DNA of 64,000 nt from Tissierella praeacuta DSM 18095. GTDB taxonomy: Bacteria; Bacillota; Clostridia; Tissierellales; Tissierellaceae. Position 1 is the first letter of the stretch; every line of letters starts with the position of its first letter. Positions 33,479-43,466 of this stretch are shown in pieces. The stretch spans positions 1-64,000 of the forward strand of contig NZ_FQTY01000014.1 of assembly GCF_900128955.1 (NCBI RefSeq), in the 5' to 3' direction. A program made the translations under genes and the position numbers. The notes under the pieces were generated by a model. That model did no database searches. It was given only the letters and a program-made list of their open reading frames with translations, and was not told where the DNA came from.

Positions 33479-35557
33479 TTGAAAAAGATCAGTACAAGAA
33501 TTGTATTAACTGTATTAATTTGCTCCATAGTAATGTCTTTGTTAGTAGGAATTACTAGTATTTTTAGAAGTAAACATGTAATCGAAGAAGAAGTGAAGTC
33601 TGCTATTAATTATAGGACGCAGCTTTATGCAAGAGACTATAATGAAAGTCTAGATTTTTATGAAACTGTAGGAGAAGCTATATATCAAAATATTGATGCT
33701 ACCATTGATACAAAAAGATTGTATGAGGAAGGATATCTTTCTAATTATAGTGATAACTTTTTAGATCCAATGATAAGTAGAATGACTAAAGATGCTAAGG
33801 ATTCTCTTGGAATATTCATAGCATTTGACTCTAAATATACTGGAAGAACAGAGGGTATATGGGCTTCTCTTGATGATAATGGAAATATAAATAAAGCATT
33901 ACCTACTGGATTTACTAGTAAGGATGAAAACAATCCAAAATTTGCTTGGTATTTTGATTGTGTAAGATTAGGTAAAGGAATATGGAGTGATATGTATATT
34001 AGCAATGCTAATTTAAATGTGATTACATATTCAAGACCAGTTATAGTTGATAATATACCTATTGGAGCAATAGGTATTGACTTAAATGTAGAAAAAGTAG
34101 TGGAGAATATAGAAAATATAAAATTATATGAGACAGGCTATGCCTTTCTTCTAAACAAAGATTATGACTTTTTAATTCATCCTGAATTTGATAGTAGTAA
34201 TAATTTAAGAAATATAAATGATGGAGAATATGGTTATATAGCTGATGAGATGGAAAGTAATGATATTGGAATAGTAGATGGTAATTTTACAGGACAAAGA
34301 AAAATCATGATATTTTCAAAGTTGCAAGATGGTAAGATTATAGTTTTAACTGTACCAAAGGCTGAAGTATTAAAAAATATGTATATGACTATTTATATAA
34401 TTGTAGGAGTTATTATTATATCTGCCATATTGGCAGCTGTTTTATCTTTAATTTTGGGAAAACGGATTTCCAACCCAATAACAATGGCTACTGAAATCCT
34501 AGACAGAACATCAAAGTTAGATTTAACTCATATTGAAGATAGTAAAAAAATAGAGAGCCTTATTAATAGAAATGATGAAGTAGGTGCTATGTTTAGAGCA
34601 ACCAAAGTTGTGAGAGAAGAAATGGGAAAGATTATAAAAGCAATAGAGCTGACTATGACAGATATTATAGAAAGTACCACTACATTAACTACTGCTACAA
34701 ATGAAACCACTCAATCTATAAATGATATGGCGAAAACCGTGGAAGAATTAGCACAAGCCTCTATGGGACAGGCTGAAGATGCAGAAACAGGTTCAGAAAG
34801 ATTATATAGATTGGCTAATGAAATAAAGGAAGCAGTAGAGAACGGTGAAATAGTAGTAGAAAACTCAACTAGAGCTCAGAAAATAAATGAAGAAGGTTCA
34901 CAGGCAATGGAAAACATGGTTGAAAAGTTTAATACTACAAATAAAACTACTCGAATAGTTGCCAAAAACATCAATTCTTTATCAGAAAAATCTAAATCTA
35001 TTGTTAGTATATTAAATACAATAATAAATATTTCAGAGCAAACCAATTTATTAGCTTTAAATGCAGCTATAGAAGCAGCTAGGGCTGGTGAGGCAGGTAA
35101 AGGATTTGCAGTAGTGGCAGAGGAAATAAGAAAACTATCTGAGCAAACAGGAGAGGCAACTAAGAGTATAGAAGATATATTAAATGATATTCAATATGAG
35201 GTTGAAACTACAAGAGGAAGTATGGATGAGTCAGAAAAGGCTTTAATGGATGCAGACAATACTTTAGTACAAGTTAAAAATAACTTTGACGAAATATATA
35301 GATCTATATTGGCATCCATAGATGCTATAAAAAAATTAGATGAAAGGTTGGAAATGGTCAATAGTGAAAAAGAAGATGCTATATTAGCTATTCAAAGTAT
35401 ATCTTCTGTAACAGAAGAAACAGCAGCTTCAACAGAAGAATTATCAGCTTCTATGGAAGAGCAGGCTGCGACAATGGAAACTATATCTAATAATACAGAC
35501 AATTTAGCTAAAACTATAGAAAAGCTGAATGAATTAGTTAGTAGATTTAAATTATAA
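33479..35557 (+). CDS. methyl-accepting chemotaxis protein
   Basis: A 692-residue receptor. Residues about 7-27 form the first membrane helix. A dCache-like extracellular sensor follows to about 300 ([41 protein letters not shown]). A second helix (about 302-325) leads to a HAMP region, and the cytoplasmic signalling hairpin tip is [20 protein letters not shown]. The C-terminal [20 protein letters not shown] is a methylation-helix segment. The ligand is unknown. TTG start after AGAGGGG. A sigma-D promoter links it to motility regulation. A paralog of the same length lies at 37007. Confidence 0.93.
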   Translation: MKKISTRIVLTVLICSIVMSLLVGITSIFRSKHVIEEEVKSAINYRTQLYARDYNESLDFYETVGEAIYQNIDATIDTKRLYEEGYLSNYSDNFLDPMISRMTKDAKDSLGIFIAFDSKYTGRTEGIWASLDDNGNINKALPTGFTSKDENNPKFAWYFDCVRLGKGIWSDMYISNANLNVITYSRPVIVDNIPIGAIGIDLNVEKVVENIENIKLYETGYAFLLNKDYDFLIHPEFDSSNNLRNINDGEYGYIADEMESNDIGIVDGNFTGQRKIMIFSKLQDGKIIVLTVPKAEVLKNMYMTIYIIVGVIIISAILAAVLSLILGKRISNPITMATEILDRTSKLDLTHIEDSKKIESLINRNDEVGAMFRATKVVREEMGKIIKAIELTMTDIIESTTTLTTATNETTQSINDMAKTVEELAQASMGQAEDAETGSERLYRLANEIKEAVENGEIVVENSTRAQKINEEGSQAMENMVEKFNTTNKTTRIVAKNINSLSEKSKSIVSILNTIINISEQTNLLALNAAIEAARAGEAGKGFAVVAEEIRKLSEQTGEATKSIEDILNDIQYEVETTRGSMDESEKALMDADNTLVQVKNNFDEIYRSILASIDAIKKLDERLEMVNSEKEDAILAIQSISSVTEETAASTEELSASMEEQAATMETISNNTDNLAKTIEKLNELVSRFKL

Positions 35558-35568
35558 TGATAAAAGCT

Positions 35569-35610
35569 GAATCAGTGTGTTCTTTCACTGACTCAGTTTT
35601 TATTTTTTTA
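35569..35610 (+). terminator. terminator after the first chemotaxis receptor
   Basis: AAAGCTGAATCAGTG pairs with CACTGACTCAGTTTTT, then ATTTTTTTA. Confidence 0.88.
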
Positions 35611-35760
35611 TGACTATATTAACATTTAAGATAAGAAAAGATTTAATATTATTATGGCATTTTCTGTGCTATAATAATATTAAATCATAGAAATAGCAGA
35701 ATATATAGGGAAATGAAAAGTTTAGAGCGATAGTTGACAATTAATATAAGGAGATTTTTA

Positions 35761-36936
35761 ATGAATGAAGTTGTGGAATTATTAAATGAAATTATTTTGA
35801 ATAATGAAATTACATATGGAGTGCTTAGCAATCTTAGAATAAAGGATGAAGAGAGTTTTAGTAAGGTAATCATTAAACCAGTACTTATACAAAAGGAAAT
35901 AAGGCTGCAATTTGCCTATGAATATAGAAATAAAGTGTTACATAAAAATCTTGAACCTTTATCTTCTATTAATGAGATAGAAAAACTTTTAACACATAAG
36001 TTTAAACAAGGTATGATTTTTACAAAGGAAGCAGATTATCAATTGCTAATAAATAAAAAGGGTGAAGCTTCTATTTTAAAAAAGAAACCTACAAAAAAGC
36101 AGTTGGATTTCTCACATAATAGGAAAAAGTCATATATAATTGAAGAGGGAGAGCCTGTTGATTTTCTCATAAGACTTGGAGTAATGAATGAAAATGGCAA
36201 AGTAGTTTCTAAAAGATATGATAAGTTTAAACAGATAAATAGATTTCTAGAGATGGTATCTGATGTTATTCAAAGAATGAATAAAGATAAGACATTAAAT
36301 ATTGTAGACTTTGGATGCGGAAAGTCTTATTTAACTTTTGCACTATATTATTATCTTGTAAATGTTTTGGGTTTGGATGTAAATATAATAGGTCTTGATT
36401 TAAAACAAGATGTAATTGAATTTTGTAATGAGGTGGCACTGGATTTAAATTATGAAAGATTAAAATTTATACATGGAGATATAAAGGATTATGATGGATT
36501 TCATAAAGTAAATATGGTGGTTACCCTTCATGCATGTGATATTGCTACTGATGCAGCATTAGTGAAAGCTATAAATTGGGAAGCGGAAGCAATTCTTTCA
36601 GTACCTTGCTGTCAACATGAATTCTATGATAAAATCAAAAATCCAGTGTTAGAGCCAATGTTGAGCCATGGAATAATAAAGGAAAAGTTAGCATCTTTAG
36701 TGACAGACAGTCTTAGGGCTAATATATTAGAGATATTAGGTTATCAGGTACAATTATTAGAATTTATAGATATGGAGCATACTCCTAAAAATATATTAAT
36801 AAGGGCTATGAAAACTAATAATAAAAATAAGAAGGAATCTATAAACAAATATATTGAATTTAAAAAATTTTGGGGGTTAAAGGATTTATATATTGAAAAA
36901 GAACTAGGTGAAAAAATAATTAAAAAATTAAATTAG
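35761..36936 (+). CDS. SAM-dependent methyltransferase (METTL25-like domain)
   Basis: A 391-residue protein. An N-terminal domain of about 165 residues, unlike anything I can name, precedes a Rossmann methyltransferase: NIVDFGCGKSYLTFALYYYL (motif I, about 178-197), IIGLDLKQDVIEFCNE, FIHGDIKDYDG, VVTLHACDIATDAAL and SVPCCQHEFYD. The GCGKSYLTFAL, LHACD and PCCQHE blocks are those of the Methyltransf_32/METTL25 group, whose substrate in bacteria is unknown; the S-x-P-C-C-Q-H part may bind a metal. ATG 35761 follows AAGGAG. Confidence 0.83.
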   Translation: MNEVVELLNEIILNNEITYGVLSNLRIKDEESFSKVIIKPVLIQKEIRLQFAYEYRNKVLHKNLEPLSSINEIEKLLTHKFKQGMIFTKEADYQLLINKKGEASILKKKPTKKQLDFSHNRKKSYIIEEGEPVDFLIRLGVMNENGKVVSKRYDKFKQINRFLEMVSDVIQRMNKDKTLNIVDFGCGKSYLTFALYYYLVNVLGLDVNIIGLDLKQDVIEFCNEVALDLNYERLKFIHGDIKDYDGFHKVNMVVTLHACDIATDAALVKAINWEAEAILSVPCCQHEFYDKIKNPVLEPMLSHGIIKEKLASLVTDSLRANILEILGYQVQLLEFIDMEHTPKNILIRAMKTNNKNKKESINKYIEFKKFWGLKDLYIEKELGEKIIKKLN

Positions 36937-37006
36937 AAAATGACTATATATTCGCTATAATATACTTTGCTTAATAGGTAAAAAGTCAGAAAAGAGGGGG
37001 AAAAAA

Positions 37007-39085
37007 TTGAAAAAAATTAGTACAAGAATTATATTAATAGTCTTAGTTTGTTCTATATCAATGTCTTTATTGGTTGGTATAACCAGTATGTTTAACAGTA
37101 TAAGAGTAATTAAGAAAGAGAGTAAAGAAAAACTTCTTAATACAGCAAAGATATACTCTGGAAAATTTAATGAAGATTTAGTTCTTTTTGAGGGAATATT
37201 AAATAATATAGATAAAATAGTTAGTGGATCTGTAAATATGTCAAGATTAAAAGAAAATGGATACTTAGATAATTATAGTGAAACAGTTCTAAAACCCATA
37301 GTTAAGGAAATAACTAAAGAAACTAGAAAATGTGCTGGAATATATATAGCCTTAGATCCTAAATATACAGGGAGGACGGAAGGGGTTTGGATTAAATTAG
37401 ATGATAATGGAACTTTAATGCAATCTCTACCTGTAGAAATATCAGGTAAAAAAGAAGACGATCCATCGGTATCATTTTATTATGATGCCATAAAATCTGG
37501 TGTTGGAACATGGAGTGATCCTAGATTCAATAATGCTAGTTTCAATGTAATGACTTATTCTGCACCTATTGTTATTGATAATGAAATTCTTGGTGTAATA
37601 GGAATAGACTTACGGGTAAAGGATTTAGTTAAAGCTGTAGAAGATGTAGAAGTTTATGATACTGGATATGCTTTTATACTCAATAAAAATTATGACTATA
37701 TAATCCATCCTACTTTAGATAGAAGCAATAATTTAAGGACTATAGATGATGGTAAATATAATTACATTGCCGAAGAAATGGAAGAAAATGAAGCAGGAGT
37801 AGTAGATACTGATTTTGGTGGAGAAAAGAAAATTATGGTTTTTTCAAAGCTACATGATGGTAAGGTCATAGCTTTAACTGTGCCAAACAGAGAAGTATTG
37901 AAAGATATGTACAGAACCATTTATATAAACTTTGGAGTTATAATTGTAGCAGCAATATTAGCCATAGTGGTAGCTTTAATTGCAGCAAGAAGAATTTCTG
38001 AACCAATAAACTTAGTATCTGGGATTTTAAGTAAAACATCTAATTTAGATTTAACGCATTCTGAAGAAACTAAGGAAATAAAGGCTCTTGATAAGAGAGA
38101 AGATGAAGTAGGAGCAATATTTAAAGCCACAGCAACATTACGAGGTGAAATGAGAAAGATTATAAGTGAAATTGAAGAAACTACTTTAAATATTGTAGAA
38201 AACACTAATAGTTTGACTACGGCTACAAACGAAACTACTCAATCTATAAATGATATGGCAAAAACTGTAGATGAGTTAGCACAGGCTTCTATGGGGCAGG
38301 CGGAAGATGCTGAAACTGGCTCAGAAAAACTATATAGATTGGCTAATGAGATAAAGGCAGCAGTGGAAGATGGAGAATTAGTAGTTGAAAGCTCTATTAA
38401 GGCTCAAAAGATAAATGAGGAAGGCTCAAAAGCTATGAATAATATGGTGGAGAAATTTAGTATAACAAATGAAGCTACTAGAGTAGTTGCAAAAAATGTT
38501 GACTCTTTATCAGAAATGTCACACTCCATTGGAGGAATATTAAATACTATAATGGATATTTCTGAACAAACTAATTTATTAGCATTAAATGCTGCTATAG
38601 AGGCGGCTAGAGCTGGTGAAGCGGGCAGGGGATTTGCTGTTGTAGCAGAGGAAATAAGAAAATTGTCAGAGGAAACTGGGCATGCTACTAAAAATATAGA
38701 AGGAATATTAAATACAATTCAAGTTGAAGTGGAAGCTACGAAAGGAAGTATGGTTGAATCAGAAGAAGCACTAGATGATGCTAATAAAACTTTAGAGCAA
38801 GTTAAAAATGGATTTGAAGAGATATATAGGGCAATATTAATATCAATAGGAGCCATAGAACAATTAGATGGAAGGCTTGAAGTAGTAAATAAAGACAAGG
38901 AAGATGCCATATTAGCTATTCAAAGCATATCTTCTGTAACAGAGGAAACAGCAGCTTCAACAGAAGAATTGTCAGCTTCTATGGAAGAACAAGCTGCGAC
39001 AATGGAAACTATATCCAACAATACTGATAATTTAGCTAAAACTATAGAAAAGTTAAATGGATTAGTGAATCGATTTAAGCTGTAA
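37007..39085 (+). CDS. methyl-accepting chemotaxis protein, paralog
   Basis: 692 residues, exactly the length of the receptor at 33479, with the same plan: membrane helices near 7-27 and 303-325, a dCache-like sensor, HAMP and signalling domains. The signalling halves are nearly identical, while the sensor halves are much more diverged (for example [15 protein letters not shown]-like versus [15 protein letters not shown]-like segments), so the two probably arose by duplication and now sense different ligands. TTG start after AGAGGGGG. No sigma-D box is visible upstream; a TATAAT lies at 36956-36961 without a good -35. Confidence 0.93.
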   Translation: MKKISTRIILIVLVCSISMSLLVGITSMFNSIRVIKKESKEKLLNTAKIYSGKFNEDLVLFEGILNNIDKIVSGSVNMSRLKENGYLDNYSETVLKPIVKEITKETRKCAGIYIALDPKYTGRTEGVWIKLDDNGTLMQSLPVEISGKKEDDPSVSFYYDAIKSGVGTWSDPRFNNASFNVMTYSAPIVIDNEILGVIGIDLRVKDLVKAVEDVEVYDTGYAFILNKNYDYIIHPTLDRSNNLRTIDDGKYNYIAEEMEENEAGVVDTDFGGEKKIMVFSKLHDGKVIALTVPNREVLKDMYRTIYINFGVIIVAAILAIVVALIAARRISEPINLVSGILSKTSNLDLTHSEETKEIKALDKREDEVGAIFKATATLRGEMRKIISEIEETTLNIVENTNSLTTATNETTQSINDMAKTVDELAQASMGQAEDAETGSEKLYRLANEIKAAVEDGELVVESSIKAQKINEEGSKAMNNMVEKFSITNEATRVVAKNVDSLSEMSHSIGGILNTIMDISEQTNLLALNAAIEAARAGEAGRGFAVVAEEIRKLSEETGHATKNIEGILNTIQVEVEATKGSMVESEEALDDANKTLEQVKNGFEEIYRAILISIGAIEQLDGRLEVVNKDKEDAILAIQSISSVTEETAASTEELSASMEEQAATMETISNNTDNLAKTIEKLNGLVNRFKL

Positions 39086-39095
39086 TTTCAAAAGA

Positions 39096-39129
39096 TCAAG
39101 TCAGTGAATTATTGACTTGGTTTTTTTTC
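39096..39129 (+). terminator. terminator after the second chemotaxis receptor
   Basis: CAAGTCA and TGACTTG form a stem with nine loop bases, followed by eight Ts. Confidence 0.85.
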
Positions 39130-39187
39130 GCGATTTTTTTCCTTAAGGTAATATGATATAATAAAGAAAAATAGGAGGGGAGGTTGT

Positions 39188-39556
39188 ATGTATATGTTCG
39201 ATATGTTTTCATTTATGGATGTTATTTTTCCATTATTTTTTATATTTGTTTTTGGCATGATTATATTTACTATTATAAGAGGAATTAAGGAATGGAATTC
39301 AAATAATAAACAACCAGTCTTAACTGTAGCAGCTAAAGTGGTTACTAAAAGAACTAATACTTCAAGACATCACCATGAAAATCATTCATCTGCCAGTACA
39401 TCTTATTATGTTACTTTTGAAGTTGAATCTGGAGATAGAATGGAATTTCATATCTCAGGAAAGGAATATGGATTGTTGGCGGAAGGAGATATTGGGAAAC
39501 TTACATTTCAAGGCACAAGATATCACAACTTTGAAAGGGTAGAATTGGAACAATAA
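39188..39556 (+). CDS. DUF2500-family protein
   Basis: A 122-residue protein with one N-terminal membrane helix (residues about 9-31: VIFPLFFIFVFGMIIFTII) followed by a short linker and a beta domain with the DUF2500 pattern VLTVAAKVVTKRTNTSRH, then YYVTFEVESGDRMEFHISGK and LTFQGTRYHNFE. A His-rich loop (RHHHENHS) sits between. Function unknown. ATG after AGGAGGGGAGG; a TATAAT at 39157-39162 may be its -10. Confidence 0.82.
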   Translation: MYMFDMFSFMDVIFPLFFIFVFGMIIFTIIRGIKEWNSNNKQPVLTVAAKVVTKRTNTSRHHHENHSSASTSYYVTFEVESGDRMEFHISGKEYGLLAEGDIGKLTFQGTRYHNFERVELEQ

Positions 39557-39616
39557 TACATTAAGTAATGAGAAAATGGAAAAGATAAGACAACATAGTT
39601 TTGAAAGGATGTTTTC

Positions 39617-40228
39617 ATGAGATTGACTAGGGAGTTTTATGAACGAAATACAATATTAGTTGGAAGGGATTTACTTGGAAAGATTTTAGTATATAAAGAT
39701 GGAGAAAATATATACAAGGGAAAGATAGTTGAAACTGAAGCTTATATAAATGCAAAGGATGATGGGGCTCATTTTAATAAAGGATTAACTGAAAGGACAA
39801 AAATAATAGATGAAGTAGGAGGACATATTTATATCTATACAATATATGGTATGTATCTATGTTTTAATATTGTGGCTGAAAAAAAGGGAGTTCATGGAGC
39901 CGTATTAATTAGAGCAATAGAGCCAATAGAAGGGATAGAAAAGATGTATGTGAATAGATATAAAAGAACCTATGATAGTCCAACAAGAAAAGAAATCACT
40001 AATCTAACAAATGGACCAGCAAAATTTATTATGGCATATGGTATTACTAAAGAACTCTATGGGGCTGATGTAGTCACCGATTCAAGAATTTGGATAGAGA
40101 CTGCACCTAAGTTATCATTAGACCATATTGTAAGAAGTAAAAGAATTAATATAGATTATGCGGAAATGGCAAAAGATTATTTGCTAAGATTTTATATTAA
40201 AGACAATCCTTTTGTATCAAAAAAGTAG
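39617..40228 (+). CDS. DNA-3-methyladenine glycosylase (AAG/Mpg family)
   Basis: A 203-residue base-excision enzyme. It starts with LTREFYERNTILVGRDLLGK, has the general-base Glu in VETEAYIN (about residue 42), the intercalating Tyr region GGHIYIYTIYGMYLCFNIVA, and VLIRAIEPIEG and LTNGPAKFIMAYGI as in the AAG family. The usual GPEDxASH loop is changed to AKDDGAHF. It removes alkylated purines such as 3-methyladenine. ATG after GAAAGGATG. A terminator pair follows. Confidence 0.9.
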   Translation: MRLTREFYERNTILVGRDLLGKILVYKDGENIYKGKIVETEAYINAKDDGAHFNKGLTERTKIIDEVGGHIYIYTIYGMYLCFNIVAEKKGVHGAVLIRAIEPIEGIEKMYVNRYKRTYDSPTRKEITNLTNGPAKFIMAYGITKELYGADVVTDSRIWIETAPKLSLDHIVRSKRINIDYAEMAKDYLLRFYIKDNPFVSKK

Positions 40229-40290
40229 GACAGAAAGTTCTGCTTTTTTTTACAAAACTAAAGTAGTGGATTCTACCACTTTAGTTTTAA
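40224..40290 (+). terminator. tandem terminators
   Basis: First: GGACAGAA with TTCTGCTTTTTTTT, imperfect. Second: AAAACTAAAGTAGTGG pairs perfectly with CCACTTTAGTTTT. Together they seal off the glycosylase gene from ndk. Confidence 0.82.
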
Positions 40291-40361
40291 TTACTAAAAG
40301 TATGGGTAAAATACTTAACATATTTAAAGCGTTAAAAGATAAAATAAACAGGGGTGATCTT

Positions 40362-40760
40362 GTGGAGAAAACTTTTATTATGATTAAACCTGATGGGGTG
40401 AAAAGAGGACTTATAGGGGAAATAATAGGAAGAATTGAAAGAAAAGGTTATAAAATAACAAGGGCAAGGATGTTTAAACCAAGTAGAGAATTAATAGAAG
40501 AACATTATATTGATCATAAAGGAAAGCCATTTTTTGAAGAGCTAATTAACTATATTTCAGAAGAATCTGTTATGGCTATGGAAATAGAGGGGCAATCTGC
40601 TATAGATGTCATGAGGATTATGATAGGTGACAAAGATCCTAAGGTAGCCATGCCAGGCACTATAAGGGGAGATTTTGCTAATTCTATTACTGAAAATATA
40701 ATACATGGCTCAGATTCAGTTATAAGTGCAAAAAGAGAATTAAATTTGTGGTTTAATTAA
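40362..40760 (+). CDS. ndk: nucleoside diphosphate kinase
   Basis: A 132-residue kinase that moves phosphate between nucleotides through H115 in ENIIHGSDS. Other family parts are IMIKPDGVKRGLIGEII, HYIDHKGKPFFEEL and AMPGTIRGDF. GTG 40362 is chosen because AGGGGTGAT precedes it and the standard N-terminus (x-EKTFIMIKPDG) begins there. An in-frame ATG at 40302 would add 20 residues without a ribosome site. Slightly short of the usual 136-150. Confidence 0.95.
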   Translation: MEKTFIMIKPDGVKRGLIGEIIGRIERKGYKITRARMFKPSRELIEEHYIDHKGKPFFEELINYISEESVMAMEIEGQSAIDVMRIMIGDKDPKVAMPGTIRGDFANSITENIIHGSDSVISAKRELNLWFN

Positions 40761-40819
40761 AACAGTTTTTGGGTTGTTTTTTATATGAATAATAAATTTT
40801 CCATCATTCAATAAAAAAG

Positions 40820-40848
40820 TTCACATTACATTAAATATAATTTATAAT
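40820..40848 (+). promoter_or_regulatory. sigma-A promoter of the aspartate kinase gene
   Basis: TTCACA at 40820-40825, 17-base spacer, TATAAT at 40843-40848. The transcript would have a leader of about 65 bases with no riboswitch. Confidence 0.75.
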
Positions 40849-40921
40849 AGATAGTGGCAAAAGTCATGATATATGAATAAAGATATAATTATACTATAGA
40901 AATTTAATGGAGATGAATATA

Positions 40922-42136
40922 ATGAAGATAATTATTCAAAAATTTGGTGGAACTTCTGTAATGAATGATGAGCGAAGAAATTTAGCTATAGATAAAATTG
41001 AAGCAGCAATAGATAAAAACCTAGATCCTGTTGTAGTAGTTTCTGCTATTGGAAGAATGGGAGATCCGTATGCAACAGATACATTGATAAGTCTTATTAA
41101 ATCTACGGGAATAGAACCTAACCCTAGAGAATTGGATATCTTAATGTCTTGTGGAGAAATTATATCTGCAACAGTTATGGCGAATACTTTAAAAGCAAGA
41201 GGACATAAGGCAGCTGTATTTACTGGAGGTCAAGCAGGAATTATAACAGATGATAATTTTTTAGATGCAAAGATATTAAAGGTAAGTCCTGAAAATATTC
41301 TCAAAAGTTTAGAAGAAGGGGTAATTCCTGTAATTACTGGATTTCAAGGGATGACGGAAAATGGAGATATTACTACACTAGGAAGAGGTGGATCTGATGT
41401 AACGGCATCTATTATAGGAGAAGCTTTAAATGCTGAATTAGTAGAGATATATACAGATGTAGATGGAGTAATGACTGCAGATCCTAAAATAGTACCAGAT
41501 GCAAGGGTAATGGATACTATATTTTATAATGAGGTATTTCAAATGGCAGAATACGGTGCCAAAGTATTGCATCCTAGAGCAGTAGAGATAGCTATGAGAT
41601 CTAATATACCTATAGTTATTAGAAATACAAATTCAGACTACAATGGTACACTAATTACTAATTATCATAGAACTAGATCTTATATAGAGGAAGATATGAA
41701 ACTGATTACATCAGTTGCACATATAAATAATAGAACTCAAGTTAAGATAACGCCTTCTAAGTCTAACTTTGAAAGTAATGAATTATTATTTGATAATATA
41801 GCGAAGGCAGGAGTGAGTATTGATATGATAAATATATATCCTGAGCAAATATTTTTTATCATAGATGAAAAACAAGATATATTATTAGAAAAGGTATTGA
41901 AGAAATTAAATTATGAATATAGTTTAATACATGATTGTACTAAGGTTACCATTATTGGAAATAGGATGAGAGGTATACCAGGAGTAATGGCTAAGGCTGT
42001 TTCAGCACTATCTAAGGAAAATATAGAGATATTACAGACATCAGACTCTCATACTACAATTTCTTGTTTAATAGAAAGTCAATATACAAATAAAGCAGTC
42101 AATGCATTACACAATTATTTTGAATTAGGGAAGTAA
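40922..42136 (+). CDS. aspartate kinase
   Basis: A 404-residue kinase for the first step of lysine/threonine/methionine synthesis. It starts IIIQKFGGTSV, has VVVVSAIGRMGDPYATDTLI, the SCGEIISA motif, TLGRGGSDVTA and EIYTDVDGVMTADPKIVPDA. Two C-terminal ACT domains (about 265-400) suggest feedback by an amino acid; the length fits the DapG/LysC class. ATG 40922 has GGAGATGA upstream. No lysine riboswitch is visible, so lysine control, if any, is at the protein. Confidence 0.94.
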   Translation: MKIIIQKFGGTSVMNDERRNLAIDKIEAAIDKNLDPVVVVSAIGRMGDPYATDTLISLIKSTGIEPNPRELDILMSCGEIISATVMANTLKARGHKAAVFTGGQAGIITDDNFLDAKILKVSPENILKSLEEGVIPVITGFQGMTENGDITTLGRGGSDVTASIIGEALNAELVEIYTDVDGVMTADPKIVPDARVMDTIFYNEVFQMAEYGAKVLHPRAVEIAMRSNIPIVIRNTNSDYNGTLITNYHRTRSYIEEDMKLITSVAHINNRTQVKITPSKSNFESNELLFDNIAKAGVSIDMINIYPEQIFFIIDEKQDILLEKVLKKLNYEYSLIHDCTKVTIIGNRMRGIPGVMAKAVSALSKENIEILQTSDSHTTISCLIESQYTNKAVNALHNYFELGK

Positions 42137-42144
42137 TGAAGTAA

Positions 42145-42181
42145 TATAGAACGGTTAATAACCGTTCTATATATTTTTCTT
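42145..42181 (+). terminator. terminator after aspartate kinase
   Basis: ATAGAACGGTTA pairs perfectly with TAACCGTTCTAT, followed by ATATTTTTC. Confidence 0.88.
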
Positions 42182-42239
42182 GTAAATATAATGAATTGGT
42201 TATAAAATGAAGTAAAATAATAATTATGGAGGTAAAGCT

Positions 42240-43403
42240 TTGAAGATTAATTGGAATTCTAAATATACGACTATATCCATTTATTCATTTTTTGTAATTT
42301 GTGCCAGTATTATTTTTTATTTGATCGCATCAGAGATAAATTTGTTTCAAATCAAAGTGGGAGAAGCAATATCGATATTTATGCCCTTTATAATTGGATT
42401 TACTATGGCATATCTTTTTAATTTTATTTTAAAATTTTATGAAGAAAATTTATTACATTTTAAAATTTTTAATAATTTAAAACCAAAAATTAAACGATTA
42501 ATTGGATTGGTTTTAACTTATACAACAGTAGTATTGGTAATTTATAGTTTTTTGAAGTTTATATTTCCTCAAGTTTTATCAAGTATAATGGGATTAGTAA
42601 ATGATATTCCATATTACGTAAGCAAAATTACTGTTTTAGTTAATGATTTTAATAGTAAGTATGAGATACAGGAAGAATATTATAATTTTATAGTAGAGAA
42701 ATGGACTCAGTATAGGGAGAGTATAATAAAATTTGCAACAGATCTTATACCTATATTAGGTAATACAGTTAAAAATATACTATCAAGTATATGGAATATA
42801 GTTCTTGGGCTTATTATATCTATTTATTTACTAACGGATAAAGAGAAGGTTATGGCATTAAGTAAAAAAGTGACAAGAGCTTTGTTTTCTGAGGTAAGAG
42901 CAAATAGATTAATAGAGTTAGTTAATAGAGGGAATAATATATTTGGGAAATTTCTAATAGGGAAGATATTGGACTCTTTCATTATTGGTATTTTAACCTT
43001 TGTTGTTGTAACTATGGCTAAAATGCCTTATACAATTTTAATATCTTTTATAATTGGTATAACTAATATAATTCCATTCTTTGGACCATTTATTGGTGCT
43101 ATACCTTCAGCAATTATTATATTATTTATATCACCTGTTAAAGCATTTTGGTTCTTAGTAATAGTACTTGTAATTCAGCAAATAGATGGAAATATTATAG
43201 GACCAAAAATATTAGGAGATTCTTTAGGAATTTCTGCATTTTGGATTTTGTTTTCTTTGTTAATTACGGGAAAACTATTTGGATTATTAGGAATGATTAT
43301 TGGAGTACCTTTATTTGTATTTATATATTCTATTATTAAAGAAATTGTTGAAGACAGATTAAAGAAAAAAGGACTGCCATGTGAAACTGATAAATATATA
43401 TAA
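42240..43403 (+). CDS. AI-2E family transporter (PerM/YtvI-like)
   Basis: A 387-residue membrane protein with about eight helices. Family blocks are FIIGFTMAYLFNFIL near 50, LIISIYLLTDKEKV near 185, FGKFLIGKILDSFIIGILTFV near 235, and TNIIPFFGPFIGAIPSAII followed by IQQIDGNIIGPKILGDSLGI. Members have been linked to AI-2 or sodium/proton transport; the family name does not fix the substrate. TTG start after TGGAGGTAAAG. Monocistronic. Confidence 0.88.
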   Translation: MKINWNSKYTTISIYSFFVICASIIFYLIASEINLFQIKVGEAISIFMPFIIGFTMAYLFNFILKFYEENLLHFKIFNNLKPKIKRLIGLVLTYTTVVLVIYSFLKFIFPQVLSSIMGLVNDIPYYVSKITVLVNDFNSKYEIQEEYYNFIVEKWTQYRESIIKFATDLIPILGNTVKNILSSIWNIVLGLIISIYLLTDKEKVMALSKKVTRALFSEVRANRLIELVNRGNNIFGKFLIGKILDSFIIGILTFVVVTMAKMPYTILISFIIGITNIIPFFGPFIGAIPSAIIILFISPVKAFWFLVIVLVIQQIDGNIIGPKILGDSLGISAFWILFSLLITGKLFGLLGMIIGVPLFVFIYSIIKEIVEDRLKKKGLPCETDKYI

Positions 43404-43404
43404 G

Positions 43405-43442
43405 TAAATCAGGTGAGAATTTTTTCTCACCTGATTTTTAAT
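43405..43442. terminator. bidirectional terminator
   Basis: AAATCAGGTGAGAA pairs with TTCTCACCTGATTT with T runs on both strands. Shared by the AI-2E-type gene and the convergent hisC. Confidence 0.9.
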
Positions 43443-43466
43443 ATATAAGTTAAAATTTAATTGTTC

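Noticed and set aside
40302-40361. N-terminal extension of Ndk from ATG 40302
   Set aside because: No ribosome site is present, the added residues are not found in the family, and GTG 40362 has AGGGGTGAT in front.
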